Shown piece by piece: positions 34,499-45,379 of a stretch of 64,000 bases of DNA. The DNA is from Dichetophora obliterata (taxonomy: Eukaryota; Arthropoda; Insecta; Diptera; Sciomyzidae). Position numbers and translations under genes: made by a program. Within the stretch, counting starts at the first letter, position 1. Every line of letters starts with the position of its first letter. Under the pieces are notes generated by a model. The model saw only the letters and a list, made by a program, of their open reading frames with translations, was not told the DNA's origin and did not search any database. The DNA lies in contig OY986439.1 of NCBI GenBank assembly GCA_963920525.1, positions 210,644,906 through 210,708,905 on the forward strand, in the 5' to 3' direction.

Positions 34499-35258
34499 TT
34501 ATTCTTCTGTTGTAAGCATAACCTCCAATTCGAGGCCTGAAACTGCCTTATGCCCATCGAAGATGGTCAGTATAAGCTTATATTCGCCGCCTGGAAATGC
34601 GCTCGGAATTTTCTCAGCGTCAAAAGAAAAGTCTTTGATTGAGTAATCACCCTAAGTGGCGAGTATAATAAAGATAAGTAAAATTAATAAAAAAGTAAAT
34701 ATTCTAAATAACTCAAAGTGCACCTTCGGAATTGGACAAGTATCTGGTGACGGTAAGTTTGAATGCTCCACAACAGTTGGATAAGTTGTTTCTTCAGTTG
34801 ATAAAAACTTACAAGCAGGTTTATTTAAAGAAAAGAAGACGGAATAGGTGTTGCTTAAGGGACTCTTGCGTAATACTTTAATTTCAATCTTGGAAAAAAT
34901 AAATTAAATATTAAAAAAACATTCATACCAAAGTCTAAGGTAATGATTATTATTTAGAGCTTTTAGTTACCCGTTGTTCATCACCCACATTGTAGTGTAA
35001 TGTGGCATCACCGATTACTACAAAAGTATTGGGTGCCGTCTTGGTCAGACGCACTGTCTTCCAATCTATCCAAGACTTGTCATATTTACTTGATGATACA
35101 AAGGAAATCACTTCAAGATTCTAGGGAAGAAAATGAAAATGAAAACTTGTTTTGTGTTTTCAAAAGATATAGTATCCCACTTTAGCTGCCCCGATTGCTA
35201 CTAGTATAGAGCACAAAACTATGCCAACGCAGTACAATTTAAAAAGTTTTAAGCACAT
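34499..35258 (-). CDS. Four-exon gene for a small secreted protein (DUF1091/CheB-like), 181 residues
   Basis: Exons on the minus strand: 35258-35181, 35120-34971, 34888-34724, 34651-34499. The introns are 60, 82 and 72 bases, all phase 0, with GT and AG ends (donor 1 GTGGGA is weak). Exon 1 encodes a signal peptide (LYCVGIVLCSILVAIGAAK). The mature part includes WIDWKTVRLTKTAPNTFVVI, LHYNVGDEQR, FFSLNKPACKFLS, DTCPIPKGDYSIKDFSFDAE and FPGGEYKLILTIFD, with two cysteines that could pair. The CP..KGDYSIK... then P.GEYKL...F pattern is that of insect DUF1091/DM8 and CheB proteins, distantly related to MD-2 lipid-binding proteins. A role in binding a lipid or hydrophobic signal outside the cell is inferred only. 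The length fits the family (about 170-210). The exact subfamily is uncertain; the gene structure itself is well supported. Confidence 0.85.
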
Positions 35259-35282
35259 TTTTCAATAAAGTTTTCAACACTA

Positions 35283-35314
35283 AGGAACTGTAGTTGAAAG
35301 TCTGAATTTATATA
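35283..35314 (-). promoter_or_regulatory. Core promoter of the secreted-protein gene
   Basis: On the minus strand TATATAAAT (35314-35306) is followed about 20-25 bases later by ACAGTTCC, close to the fly initiator TCAGTY. That would leave a 5'UTR of roughly 30 bases before ATG 35258. A TATA box fits a tissue-restricted gene. Confidence 0.6.
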
Positions 35315-35969
35315 GAAGCTGACGTTGATTCAATTACAATTAAAATGCATGCATGCATGATTTATGTAAAAATTAAAAGCACGTTATTTGAATTTATTAA
35401 AACTAATACCATTTTCAATTAAATATTGTCTAAAGATTGCAACAAGCAAGATATCCAATCTGACAAGGTCGCGCTTTGTATAGTAAAAACATGGATAAAA
35501 AAACACGAACATTGCTTACAAATGTGATTTCAATTAGGAAAAGCTTTCATTTTTTGTACATAGATATAGGATATAATGGATCGAATTACATTCTGGAGAT
35601 TTTAATCGATTTTAATTACAGCCAATAGAAAATTTTGAAAACAATCGTTAGTGCCACTTATAAGGAACTTATAAAAATTAACAGTATTAAAGTTTTTTTT
35701 TTTTCTAAATGACTTTGTTATTTATTATGTTGATTTTTTATTTTTCTAAATACAAATTCTAGTTTTTTGATAGTTTAAAATCGTTTATTGAGCCTTAGGT
35801 CAAGGTTAGAACAATTAATTGTTCTAACGAATCTTTCCAAAGAAACAACAACAACAACAACAACGTTTTCAATATGGAAAGGAAAACATCACTAGCTGAT
35901 TTTAATTTGACTAGTTTGTCACGAAATGAACTTATCAGATTAGGAAAACTTTCAAAAACCTTTTTTGAT
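35315..35969. other. Region upstream of the secreted-protein gene, nothing recognised
   Basis: AT-rich. It has a (CAA)n run at 35842-35863 and the start of a 70-codon frame (35874-36086) that crosses into the next repeat and shows no family motif. Confidence 0.4.
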
Positions 35970-37955
35970 AAGGCTATTCACAGTTTGAATACGCCAGTCT
36001 GTTATTTGTACGGAAATTTACGTAAACGTATTTTGCTTTGTTGTTGTTTGGCATGCAAACGCAAATACGCAAACACACGTAAATAAGAGTAGCCCATGGA
36101 CGTGTTTTTGCACTCCTATTTGCGATGAACTGCAACTGCTTTTACACTCAGTACATACTTGGTTTTTGTATGACTTCAATATCATTAATACTATGCAACA
36201 TATTCTACGCCATTGAGCTCACTTACAACATCAAGCATGTTGCATTAGCCAATTGTACCAAAGTCAAACACTGTGTGATGTGTGCTTCGACTTCAGTGGA
36301 AAGTATAGATGTTTGCATAAAATAATTATGTGTATAAACCACAGCGCACGAACGCCAATCGTTATAATTATGCATTATTTTGAGCTACTGCCCCGTGTAC
36401 CATTGCAGGTTGATTTCAACTTCGGCTAAGCAGTGATACAAAAGTAAGCTTACGAACGATGAAATCAGCGCGTACACTGCATTTTTACTCAAGTGTTTGT
36501 AGATTACTTCAGTATGAATAGAGTAAATAGTTTTAGGAAGTTTTAGGGGTAACTTATTTCGAAGATGATGTCAAACTTTAAAATTTAAGATGGAGGTTAG
36601 GGTTGCCACCTAGATTTTTACCACAGTATTGCCACCTAATAATATGTATTTTTAAGAGTTTTAAACATAATTTATCAGTGTTAAAGGGTCGCTGATTTCG
36701 AATCTAAAGTCAGAATTTTAAAATTCAAGATGGTGAATAGGGTTGCCACCTTAATATTTTGTAGTTTTATGAATTCGGGGCTGGAAAAAAAATGGTACGC
36801 CAAAAATGGGTCACTGAATCTGAATCCATTGTCAGAATTTCAAAATTATAAAATTTTGAAATAATAGGGCTGCCACCTAATAATATGTCTTTTCAAGAGT
36901 TTTAAACGTCATTTGTCAGTGTTAAGGGGTCGCTGATTTCGAATCTAAAGTCAGAATTTTAAAATTCAAGATGGTGGATAGGGTTGCCACCTTAATTTTT
37001 TGTAGTTTTATGAATTCGGGGCTGGCAAAATACGGTACACCAAAAATGGGTCGCTGAATTTGAATCCGTTGTCAGAATTTCAAAATTATAAAATTTTGAA
37101 ATAATAGGGTTGCCACCTAATAATATGTCTTTTCAAGAGTTTTAAACGTCATTTATCAGTTTTAAACTCTTGAAAAGACATATTATTAGGTGGCGACCCT
37201 ATTATTTCAAAATTTTGAACAATTGAATTAAAGTTGTAGCTTTATTAAAGATCTGCATGCATACAAAATCTTATCAAAATCAGTGATTAAATGTGTTTAA
37301 TAGTAAAATGGCGTCTGATATAATTTCTTAAAAAACTTGATTTAATAAATATCTTTAAAAATTTACTAAACAAATTTTATTGCTCACTCAATTAAACCTT
37401 AGAATTTATTTAAAAAAAGAAATCAGCTCAATTGAACCATTAGCTTATGAGCTACAAGCTCTCAAAAGTCACGCAAAGTAACTGCAATGTTACTGCAATG
37501 TTACTGCAAATACTTTGTGTTCGGAGAACAAAATAAGCGCTGGTTTTTTTATGCAGGAGTTACGCTTTATGTCTTTGTTTTGTTACTTGAAAATGACCAT
37601 ACTTACCATTGCATACCAGAAGTTGAAAAGACCCTGCGCTGGTTATCAAACCAACAACTCGAACATGCATTATTGTGGTCTAACGACACGCTCGTACACA
37701 GTTGGCTTCAATGTTGCAAGTATGTTCGACACAACAATCGCAGCGCTTGCGTAGTGCGGTCAGACTGTCACTGTATTTGTTGAGGGTAGATTGCAAGTAG
37801 CGAAAATGCCATCGCTTGCAGATCACTGCTACATACATCACAGGTTTGCATAATTATTAAATACGACAGTCAAATGGCGGGGTGCTCACAGTTTCAACAA
37901 TAAAAAATGCTATAAATACAATTTGTCAAATGTACGCTTAAACTGTGAATAGCCT
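35970..37955. mobile_element. TIR element with AAGGCTATTCACAGTTT ends, carrying a foldback insertion
   Basis: AAGGCTATTCACAGTTT at 35970 and its complement AAACTGTGAATAGCCTT ending at 37955 are 17-base inverted ends. No sure target duplication. Inside are short frames (36125-36325, 37487-37783) in non-AT-rich sequence without known motifs, and the foldback repeat block at 36537-37216. Confidence 0.6.
36537..37216. repeat. Foldback-like block with two about 242-base tandem units
   Basis: Units contain GTTAAGGGGTCGCTGATTTC, AATTCAAGATGGTGGATAGG, GTTGCCACCTTAATTTTTTG, TATGAATTCGGGGCTGG and CCTAATAATATGTCTTTTCA, repeated at 36660-36890 and 36895-37130. The end at 37150-37216 is inverted (GAAAAGACATATTATTAGGT). 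The same sequence forms the arms at 13990-14235 and 15310-15840. Long arms with inner tandem repeats are the hallmark of foldback elements. Confidence 0.7.
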
Positions 37956-38090
37956 TTATTTAATTTACCAAATCAATAAGCTCCATTTTAGATTTGGATT
38001 TTTTAGAAAAAAGCTGTCACAAAATGTTTTTTGAATGCTTTGAATATAATTCCTTTCCTCTTTTGAATATAATTAGCTGAAAATGTCTTA

Positions 38091-39399
38091 GGGCGCGTTT
38101 ATAGTGCCAGCTGGTTGCTGGGCCGGATCGAGCTGGAAACGCGTCCTGCTAAAAGCAGCTGGAAGTGCGTATAGTGCGCACTTGTGGCTGCTGACTTGTT
38201 TCAGCTGGTTTTTGACTATTTTGGGTTTGTTTGTATATATTAGTTTTTTTGTTTGTTTATTTTTGCAACCGAAGCATCAAAAAAGCCACATGATTTCGTT
38301 CATTCATTTTGCTTTCCTCAAACCAGCGGACAACAAGTGCAGAGACGAATATGCGAAAAACAAGTTACAAGTCACTTGAGGTACCAGCTTGTTTCGACTT
38401 TTTTCGCAAGTGTTTTCTGCTGGTTTTTGTTGCTTGCTTGTTGTGTTTTTATTTCAAGTTTTTTCTAGACAAAAAAGAAGATCGCAGAAAGAACGCACAT
38501 TAAAAAAAACGTACATCAGCTGCTGGCCCAAGATTTTTTGATGCATTGACTCAGCTAAAATGCACTTCAAGCCGCATGAAGCCACTAAATCATCCAACTG
38601 GTTTAAACTTTTTTAACTTTTTTCTTTAGGTTTTGTTTTTATTGTATTTTTTTTTTGATTTTGCAATAAAGCAATACAAAACTAATCTAAACAAAGTTGT
38701 TATCTTGTTGCTGCTATTTTTGTTTGTTTACTTTTGTGCACAAAATCAAATGGAAAGGAAGAGCGCACACAAGAAAATTTGATTGTCTTCGATTCTCTGT
38801 TTTAGATGAAACGCACTTGCAGCCGCTAATCAACGAATTGCTTCACCGGCTGGTTTAGCTTTTTTCACTATTTCTCTTTTTGTTTTCTGTGTGCAACAGT
38901 TGATAGAAATTTATTTTCGTTGCTTCTTTATAATGCTGTTTCTGTGCGTATTTTTTGCGGGCAAGAAAATACAGCATAACAACTGAGCGCAATTTCGTGT
39001 TCTTGTGTGCTTATTACTTTTTTGTTGGTCTTCTTTGTTGCTATCATGTGTTCTTTGTTTCCTTGAATGAATGAATTCAAGGAAATACAGAATCGATCGC
39101 GACGCTGGCAGTCTAGTGTGCTCACGGTTGCAAATTGTTTTCCATGTTTCTATTTCCATTTCATGCTACTTAACGAAAGTAATAAGCAAGCAACGTGTAA
39201 AATGAATCAAAACACATTCAAACCGTGCGAGCGAGCGAGAAAGAAACATTCGGGAAGATGGAAACCAGTGCACAAGTCACTTGAAGTTGCCAGCTCGGCT
39301 GGCACTTTACGCACTTTGAGCTTGTTTCATATGATTGTATGTGCAGCGTTTTCCAGCTTTCCTTCTCTGTTCGGTTCGGTCCAGCAACAAGTTGCCACC
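38091..39399. mobile_element. PIF/Harbinger-type element, TTA flanks
   Basis: The left end GGGCGCGTTTATAGTGCCAG follows TTA (38088-38090); the right end CAAGTTGCCACC precedes TTA (39400-39402). The subterminal regions match in inverted order (GGTTGCTGGGCCGGATCGAG against CTCTGTTCGGTTCGGTCCAG; GCTGGAAACGC; AAGTGCGTATAGTGC). The arms are gapped and diverged, so this is moderate. Many short frames inside lack motifs. Confidence 0.45.
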
Positions 39400-39460
39400 T
39401 TACAAATATAATTTCTAAAAGTTAATAGCTAAAATATAATATCTTAAAGCTTTTTTTTCT

Positions 39461-39825
39461 AAAAAAGATCAAAGAACCAAGGCATACATCTTATACAAAC
39501 AAGGTTTGATCTTTGACCTGAAAGGAAAGTGATAGAATATTTAGAGAGATTGATTGGGACCATATGTGAATTATTGATTAGGCGAAACAAACGTGAAAAA
39601 CAATTGGAATTGCTTTTAACAGAGGCTAGAGTTTTGCCTTAACCTCGGCAAGCATTTCCAGCCCTCAGTTGTTCCTGTCATTTAATTCCACATTTTCCAC
39701 TATTTATTTGTGGATTTTTAGTTTACCATAATTCTTAAATGTAGGAAAGAACAAAGAAAGTGAAAAAAACCATGCCCGAGCCCGGATTCGAACCAGGGAC
39801 CTCTGGGTTGATAGTCTAGCGCACT
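39461..39825 (-). mobile_element. tRNA-derived SINE copy 2, minus orientation
   Basis: Reading the minus strand from 39825: a tRNA-like head with GCGCTAGACTATCAACCCAG, then the RNA polymerase III box B GGTTCGAATCC (39784-39794), then a roughly 300-base body (GGGCATGG, AATTATGGTAAACTAAA, GAGGGCTGGAAATGCTTGCC) and an end in TTGGTTCTTTGATCTTTTTT. The first 25 or so bases of the head (box A side) seen in the copy at 58826-59212 are missing. The tRNA-like part is the promoter relic, not a working tRNA. Confidence 0.8.
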
Positions 39826-40362
39826 GAAGTTTGAAGTTTTGAGTTTTGGTTTGGAGATTGGTAAAAAAAAATTTCTGCTTGGGTTTATTTAAAACAAAAG
39901 TGTTTAATGAAGAACTGAGTTCAGAAAATTTCAGAAAAGTTTTTGAGATATGAAAAAAAATTTTCAATTGCTCCTGCTCCTACAGTGCTATCCACTTCAA
40001 GCGTCTGACCACCGTGCGCGCTCAAACGCATTACGACAGGTGTGCACAGAAAATGTGTGCAGTTTCTGCTCAAAACATTGAAAAACTGCCAAACTTAGCA
40101 AAGACTCAAACCCACATTTCTTCTACGCAAAAAGTTAAATTGGTTTTTTAATAAAGTTTTTGCTTAGAAAAAAATTCGTACTTTTTTTGGTACGAGCCTA
40201 ACTCCTGGTGCGAATTTAAGTCATGGTATTAAGTTTTAATGAGAAAATCCTAATATCTGAAGCCCAAACTTGGCATTTTATTGATACTACTGTTTGGATA
40301 ATGAATGCACCTTTCCAACGATATATGATTCATTTGTGCACCCACAAGATTTTTGCCTCTAA
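39826..40362. other. AT-rich stretch, nothing recognised
   Basis: It contains runs such as AAAGTTAAATTGG and AAACTGCCAAACTTAGC without repeats elsewhere that I could fix. A phrase, ACTCAAACCCACATTTCTTC followed by AAAAAGTTAAAT, is echoed near 60540 (CTCATCAAACCCATATTTCT), a hint of an old shared repeat. Confidence 0.35.
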
Positions 40363-41353
40363 GGCCGCGTTCATAGTAAACGCTTTTAGCTTAGCCGAGA
40401 GGTTTAGCTGAACAGCGCTTTGTGTATAATCATATGTAAAAAGTTCGAAGTGTTCATAGTGCCAGCATAAAGCTAGCATAAAGCTTAATTTCAAATGCAT
40501 TTCAGCGCTTATATTTTCATCTCGCTTGCTCACACAGCAAAATAATTTTGTTTTTTATGCTTTGTTGTAGAGCATTTTTATTGTAAAATGCTATTCGGCG
40601 CTTTATTCTTGTTTGATCACATAGTTTCTTTTTTATTATATAGCGTCGTACTGCATTAAATGTATTTCGGCACTTGTTTATCTATTTTGTCTGTTAACAA
40701 TATTTTCGTTGATTCTGTTTTATTTTTTGGATGTTTTTTGTGCTGAAGTTTTACCCTTGTTGCGTTGTTGTTTCGTTTTCTGATGCTTTTCAGTTTTATA
40801 CACTTGTATATTCTCGTGTTTTTAAGTTCCTTTGCACTTTTGTTTGTTATTGGTTTGATCATTTGTAACGTGACGTTACAAATATTATATATTTCTATAT
40901 ACTACATAAACTATAATATTAGATTTATATATATGTATTCATATTGTATGTTATTACTTAAATATTTCGATTCTAGTTACCCATTATTAGAATTAAATAT
41001 GATATAAATATTAAAGCAGCTACCGACCGATACACATTACTTATTCCAGATAAAAAAGCGACAACACACAACCGTACTACGACACCAGACCATATATACC
41101 GACACACGTTACATACCTACTCATGACTCCATAAAAATAAAACTAATTGACAACACACAACCGCACTACTGCATAAGCCACTAGTTAACATAAACATACA
41201 CACACCACCTATCTATGCATAGCCAGGCAGGCCAAAGACAAAGAAAGCTAATAGCCGAACGTATAATTCCCAACTCGTTTTCACGCAATATCAAATAAAA
41301 GGGCGACACAAAACCAACTAAATTAGTCGTGCTTTAGGTAAGCTCTACTCAAT

Positions 41354-41728
41354 GACTCAATGGCGAGCCAGCTTGCTGGTTTTTACCTTTGAGTCTCTGC
41401 TTCAGATGTCACACTTGCGGTGAGAACCAGTCCGTGGCTCGTCCAACGCGGTCGGCATACTCTATATTTTTGGTCGCAGTGGCTCAATGGCGAGCTAGCT
41501 TGCTGGTTCTTCCCTTTGAGTCTCTGTTTGAGATGTCGCACTGGCGGTGAGAACCAGTCTTTGGTTCGTCCAACGCAGTCGGCACACTCTAATGGGGGTT
41601 TGCTTGGGTTTTGTCGCAGGGACTCGATGGCGAGCCAGCTGGTTCTTCCCTTTGAGTCTCCGTTTGATGACGTCGCACTTGCGTTGAGAACCTGTCTTTG
41701 GTTCGTCCAACGCAGTCGGCATATATTA
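41354..41728. repeat. Threefold tandem repeat, unit about 110-138 bases
   Basis: Each unit has CTCAATGGCGAGC, GCTGGTTCTTCCCTTTGAGT, GGTGAGAACCAGTC, GGTTCGTCCAACGC and AGTCGGCA, followed by a variable joint ending TTGTCGCAG. The composition is much richer in G and C than the surroundings. The frames on both strands here (41383-41788) follow the repeat. Confidence 0.8.
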
Positions 41729-41859
41729 ACTTTCATATTGACTATATATTTTTATGGCGCAAACTTCATAGAGGTTTTTCCATCATGACTCTCTCTAGTT
41801 GTTTCTAAAAATATTAATAATGAGTTTTGCTTCAGGGGTCCCGGCAAGACTCACCGATG

Positions 41860-42062
41860 TACCGATCTACCGATTAGGGGCCCTGGCAGGATTCACCGAT
41901 TTACCGATTACCGATTTACCGATTACCGAATTACCGATTACTGATTACCGATTCAAGTATTCACCGATTCACCGATTTACCGATCTACCGATTCACCGAT
42001 TCACCGATCTACCGACTAGCGAATACCGATTCACCGATTTACCGATTTACCGAATACCGATT
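41860..42062. repeat. ACCGATT/CACCGATT minisatellite
   Basis: About 25 irregular 7-9 base units (TTACCGATT, TTCACCGA, CTACCGATT). The 110-codon frame 41799-42131 with its TDLPI/HRFTDLPIY repeats is only this array translated. Confidence 0.85.
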
Positions 42063-42570
42063 TTGCAGCCAGTTGGACCTACAACCTCCTACCATTCGAC
42101 AGCTTACATTCACTCTTACCCAAACTGTTGACGTTACGCTGCATTAAGTAATATTAAGGAACAAGTCAAGTAAAACTTGAAATTGTAATTTTAAAACCAA
42201 CACCGACTGCGTTCTTATTTGATGAAAGTTTGTGGATCTTTCACTCGATCCTGGCACGGCTGAGCTGACCTCAGCCATGAGATAAAACCACTGTTACACA
42301 TTCGTTGGAGATCATTGCGAATCTACATACTCATTAAAAAAAATTATCGTTCATTTACTTTGCAAAACGCAATTGAGGGCATTATTTTCCAAAGAGACAA
42401 ATGAAAACAAAGCATCTCAGCCACAAGCATAAAGCGCGTCCTATGCACACCAATAAGCTCAATAAGCTACTTTGTGCAGCTTTGAATTAGCGTTCACTTT
42501 GATCAAAAAAAGCTCGACAAATCAGTTTTATGCATCAGCTTCAGCCAAAGCGTCCACTATAAACGCTGCC

Positions 42571-43911
42571 TAAAAAATTAAAAAAAAAATAGTGATTAGT
42601 ACAAGTGTAAATGGTATTAAATTCTGACGAAAATATCCTAATATCAGAAATACTAACTTGTTTTGATATGCATACCATTGGAAAGGTTATTAACAATTTT
42701 GTCATGATAAAAGATTTTAATTTTTTTAAATCTACAAAAAATAAACAAATCTCCTTAATTTTATTATGATTTATTGGGCGAAATAAATTTTAATTATTGT
42801 AGTTTCTCAGATGTATTTATTTCTCTTCTATTACTTCCAATGTAGCTCATAACGTAGGCAGCAATAAGGAAACTTTTTATCCCTTAGATAAAAGCAGTAA
42901 CAACGCTCGAAAAAACAAAGGCAAATTCGAACATTTCGCCAAATGGTCGAAATATTTTTCCCATATCAGCTTAATGATAAATTATTAATATATATCTTGA
43001 ATTTTTTTCCTCTTATTTTTCGGTCCGAAGTCCACTTTTTAGCGTAATTTAATATTTGCTTTGTTGAATCATGGCATTTTTTTAATTATTAAAATGCGTT
43101 AATGATACGATTTTTTCTTGAGTTTCTGGCGTTTGTGCATCCTTCGCTTAATTTATGGCATTTTATGCGTCAGTGGGTGAGTCGTCGTCTTCGTCGTTGT
43201 CGTCTATCTTCTAATAATTAATATTAAAAACTCCCAGTGCGCGTGTAGAGCTTCAAAAATATAATTTATATTAAGATTTTCGAACATTGTTCGAATGTTT
43301 TTTTCTCATCTCCATACATTTACAGCGCCTTACCACTACCACCGCAAAACATGTCTGAAGATGTCTTTTTAGCAGCATATCTCGAAGACTCGTTAATGAT
43401 GATTAAAAATTTTTCTCAAGTTGTTGCTGTTGCTGTTGTTGTTTTTGTTGGAGCTTGTTCTGCACCTTTTATGCACCCTCCCTGAGGTACTCAAACACCA
43501 TTGCATGGGTAGCAGCATATGTAACCACCGCCAACTTCAGCCTACCCACGAACAGCCACTTTTTGAAGACATATTTTTGTACTCTACTCCGCGAATTGTT
43601 GCTTATTGTGTTGACATATCTGAGTTATGAAATACATACGTATAAGCATGCATTTGTATTTATTTGCGTATGTGTACGTGTGCAAACGACTTGGCTTTTG
43701 CGAAATTCTTTTTAACTTTGAGAGTTTTTAATCTATGAAGATGTCTTTACATAAATGTATAGAAGTTAGTGTCATTTCGGGAATGTGCACTGCAAATTAT
43801 GAAAATATCGACATTATTTGTTGAAAAATTTCAAGAAAAATTAATTTTGAGTTTTACTATAAACTTTGTTCACTACTTTATAAAAAAGTGTTAAAAAGAA
43901 AGTAGAACAAT
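42571..43911. other. Apparently single-copy host sequence, no gene supported
   Basis: It includes TTAATTTATGGCATTTTATG, a CGTCGTCTTCGTCGTTGTCG run at 43180, and a TTGCTGTTGCTGTTGTTG run at 43420-43450, typical of fly non-coding or UTR sequence. A 44-codon frame from ATG 43352 (SEDVFLAAYLEDSLMM) has no known match. Inverted ends are not seen. Confidence 0.35.
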
Positions 43912-43919
43912 AATATAAT

Positions 43920-44441
43920 AGGGGTATTCACTTCAATGCGGAACTCTCAGAAATTGGAAATTTCCGACGTGTTGAAGTGAGCAACCCGTCTGTAATGTTT
44001 CTTTTTTTCACATGCATCTGTTAAACTTAAAATCGCCATTGCTTCATTTTGTTAATGCGCTTTTTACCAAAACACATAATTTTGTTCATATTTTGTTAAA
44101 CACAGATTAATACACATGTATATAAATCGACTGCCACTCAGCTTCAATAGAATTAATGATAATTTTGTTCTTGCACGCAGACATTGCATCAGCTCTTAGA
44201 CGGAATTTAACTCTTCTTATTATCGAAATTATCATATTCACAATGACTCATACTCATTAAACAAATTTGCTTATGTTTACAGAACACATCTTCGCAAATT
44301 CCCGACGATTATTTTTCAACAATTCAATAGCTAGATGATTAAATTTAAACAAACTTCAGAAAACCAAAACAAAAACAATTGCTCTGAACTTTTCGTCAAT
44401 TCCAGCATTTCGCAAATTTCAGCGTTGAAGTGAATACCCTT
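43920..44441. mobile_element. AGGGGTATTC-family element D, 522 bases
   Basis: The left end AGGGGTATTCACTTCAATGC and the right end GCGTTGAAGTGAATACCCTT are inverted. AATATAAT stands on both sides (43912-43919, 44442-44449), which could be an 8-base duplication or an AT-rich coincidence given the shared TAAT preference of the family. No frame inside. Confidence 0.7.
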
Positions 44442-45028
44442 AATATAATATTTATAATTATGCTATATTAAGATGTACTCATCGATACTGAATTGATTGA
44501 CAGAAAAAATTAATTATTGTCAGAAAATTACAAAATTTGACTCAAACCTTAAATTTTCCAACAATCAATCTTTAGAACTTTAATGCTTAACATATATTTT
44601 TCTTTAGTATCATTCATAATATATTAATCATTTCATGTGCAATACCTACGTTTTAAAGTGATTTAAAAAAAATACATTGCGTTTGCCAATAAAAAATATA
44701 ATCATCCAAACAGCGATCAAACAAGGGTTTCATGGCCAAAAAAGGGTCGACTCGTCCGAATATGGGCCGAATAGTGACTTTTAAAACAATTTTCTTTTAT
44801 AAATTTTTAGAACTTCAATAAGGGGCATATAATAGTTTTCTTTTATATCTTTGATAAATTAATTATCTTCTTCGTTCTTTTAATGCATTGGTTCGCAAAA
44901 ACTGAGTGCGAATACAGAAACTCTGCCGCACAAGAGTTCGTAAAAATACTAATATTTGTGCTGTAGTGGCCTCCGGTGCATACTTTTCTTACAAATATGT
45001 ATCTTATATACAACCGTGGCCACATAAA

Positions 45029-45379
45029 TGTGGGATTTAATCAAAAGTCATATGTTTTATTTTAAGTATATTGGTTTTATTATCAAGTTAAGGTTAACAT
45101 ATTTTGGCACAATTTCTTTCTTATCTTATATTTCTTATAGGCACAACTTTTTATATCTTGCTTCGTGACTCAACTGTCCTTTGTTCGTTCGTCGTCGTTG
45201 TTAGCTACCTATGTTTCGTCGTGTTTTGTCTAGCTGCCCTTCTCATCGTCCAGTTTGTTAGTATTGTTGTCACAGTCTTCGTTCAAGCTAGAGTTGCCAG
45301 TCAGTAGTTTCGTCCGCTTCTAGTTAAATGTCGCTCGTCCGAGTTATTGTCTGTTAGTCCGACAGACTCCTTTCCCACA
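45029..45379 (-). repeat. 3' LTR of the Ty3/gypsy element
   Basis: 351 bases, TGTGGGA to TCCCACA. The last 26 codons of Gag-Pol and its stop (45301-45303) lie inside it, so the 3' LTR is partly coding. Confidence 0.95.

Larger units (their letters stand above)
40864..42298. mobile_element. Candidate solo LTR, 1435 bases, TSD CATT
   Basis: It starts TGTAACGTGA and ends CCACTGTTACA, giving TG...CA ends with a 6-base inverted TGTAAC/GTTACA. Both sides carry CATT (40860-40863 and 42299-42302), the 4-base duplication expected for Ty3/gypsy-type integration. No gag, pol or second LTR is present, as after LTR-LTR recombination. Inside are the 120-base tandem units (41354-41728) and the ACCGATT minisatellite. 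The length is unusual but within the range of long-LTR fly elements. Confidence 0.6.
40363..42570. mobile_element. PIF/Harbinger-type element, TAA flanks, split by a solo LTR
   Basis: The left end GGCCGCGTTCATAGTAAACG and the right end CGTCCACTATAAACGCTGCC are inverted with a few mismatches. TAA precedes the left end and follows the right end. Subtracting the solo LTR (40864-42298 plus a 4-base duplication) leaves about 769 bases. The ends resemble those of the element at 38091. Confidence 0.65.

Noticed and set aside
39771..39829. A tRNA gene
   Set aside because: Box B is exact, but the acceptor and anticodon stems do not form and the same sequence heads four dispersed repeats; it is a SINE head.
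41799..42131. A 110-residue repeat protein (TDLPI/HRFTDLPIY)
   Set aside because: It is the translation of the ACCGATT minisatellite inside the candidate solo LTR.
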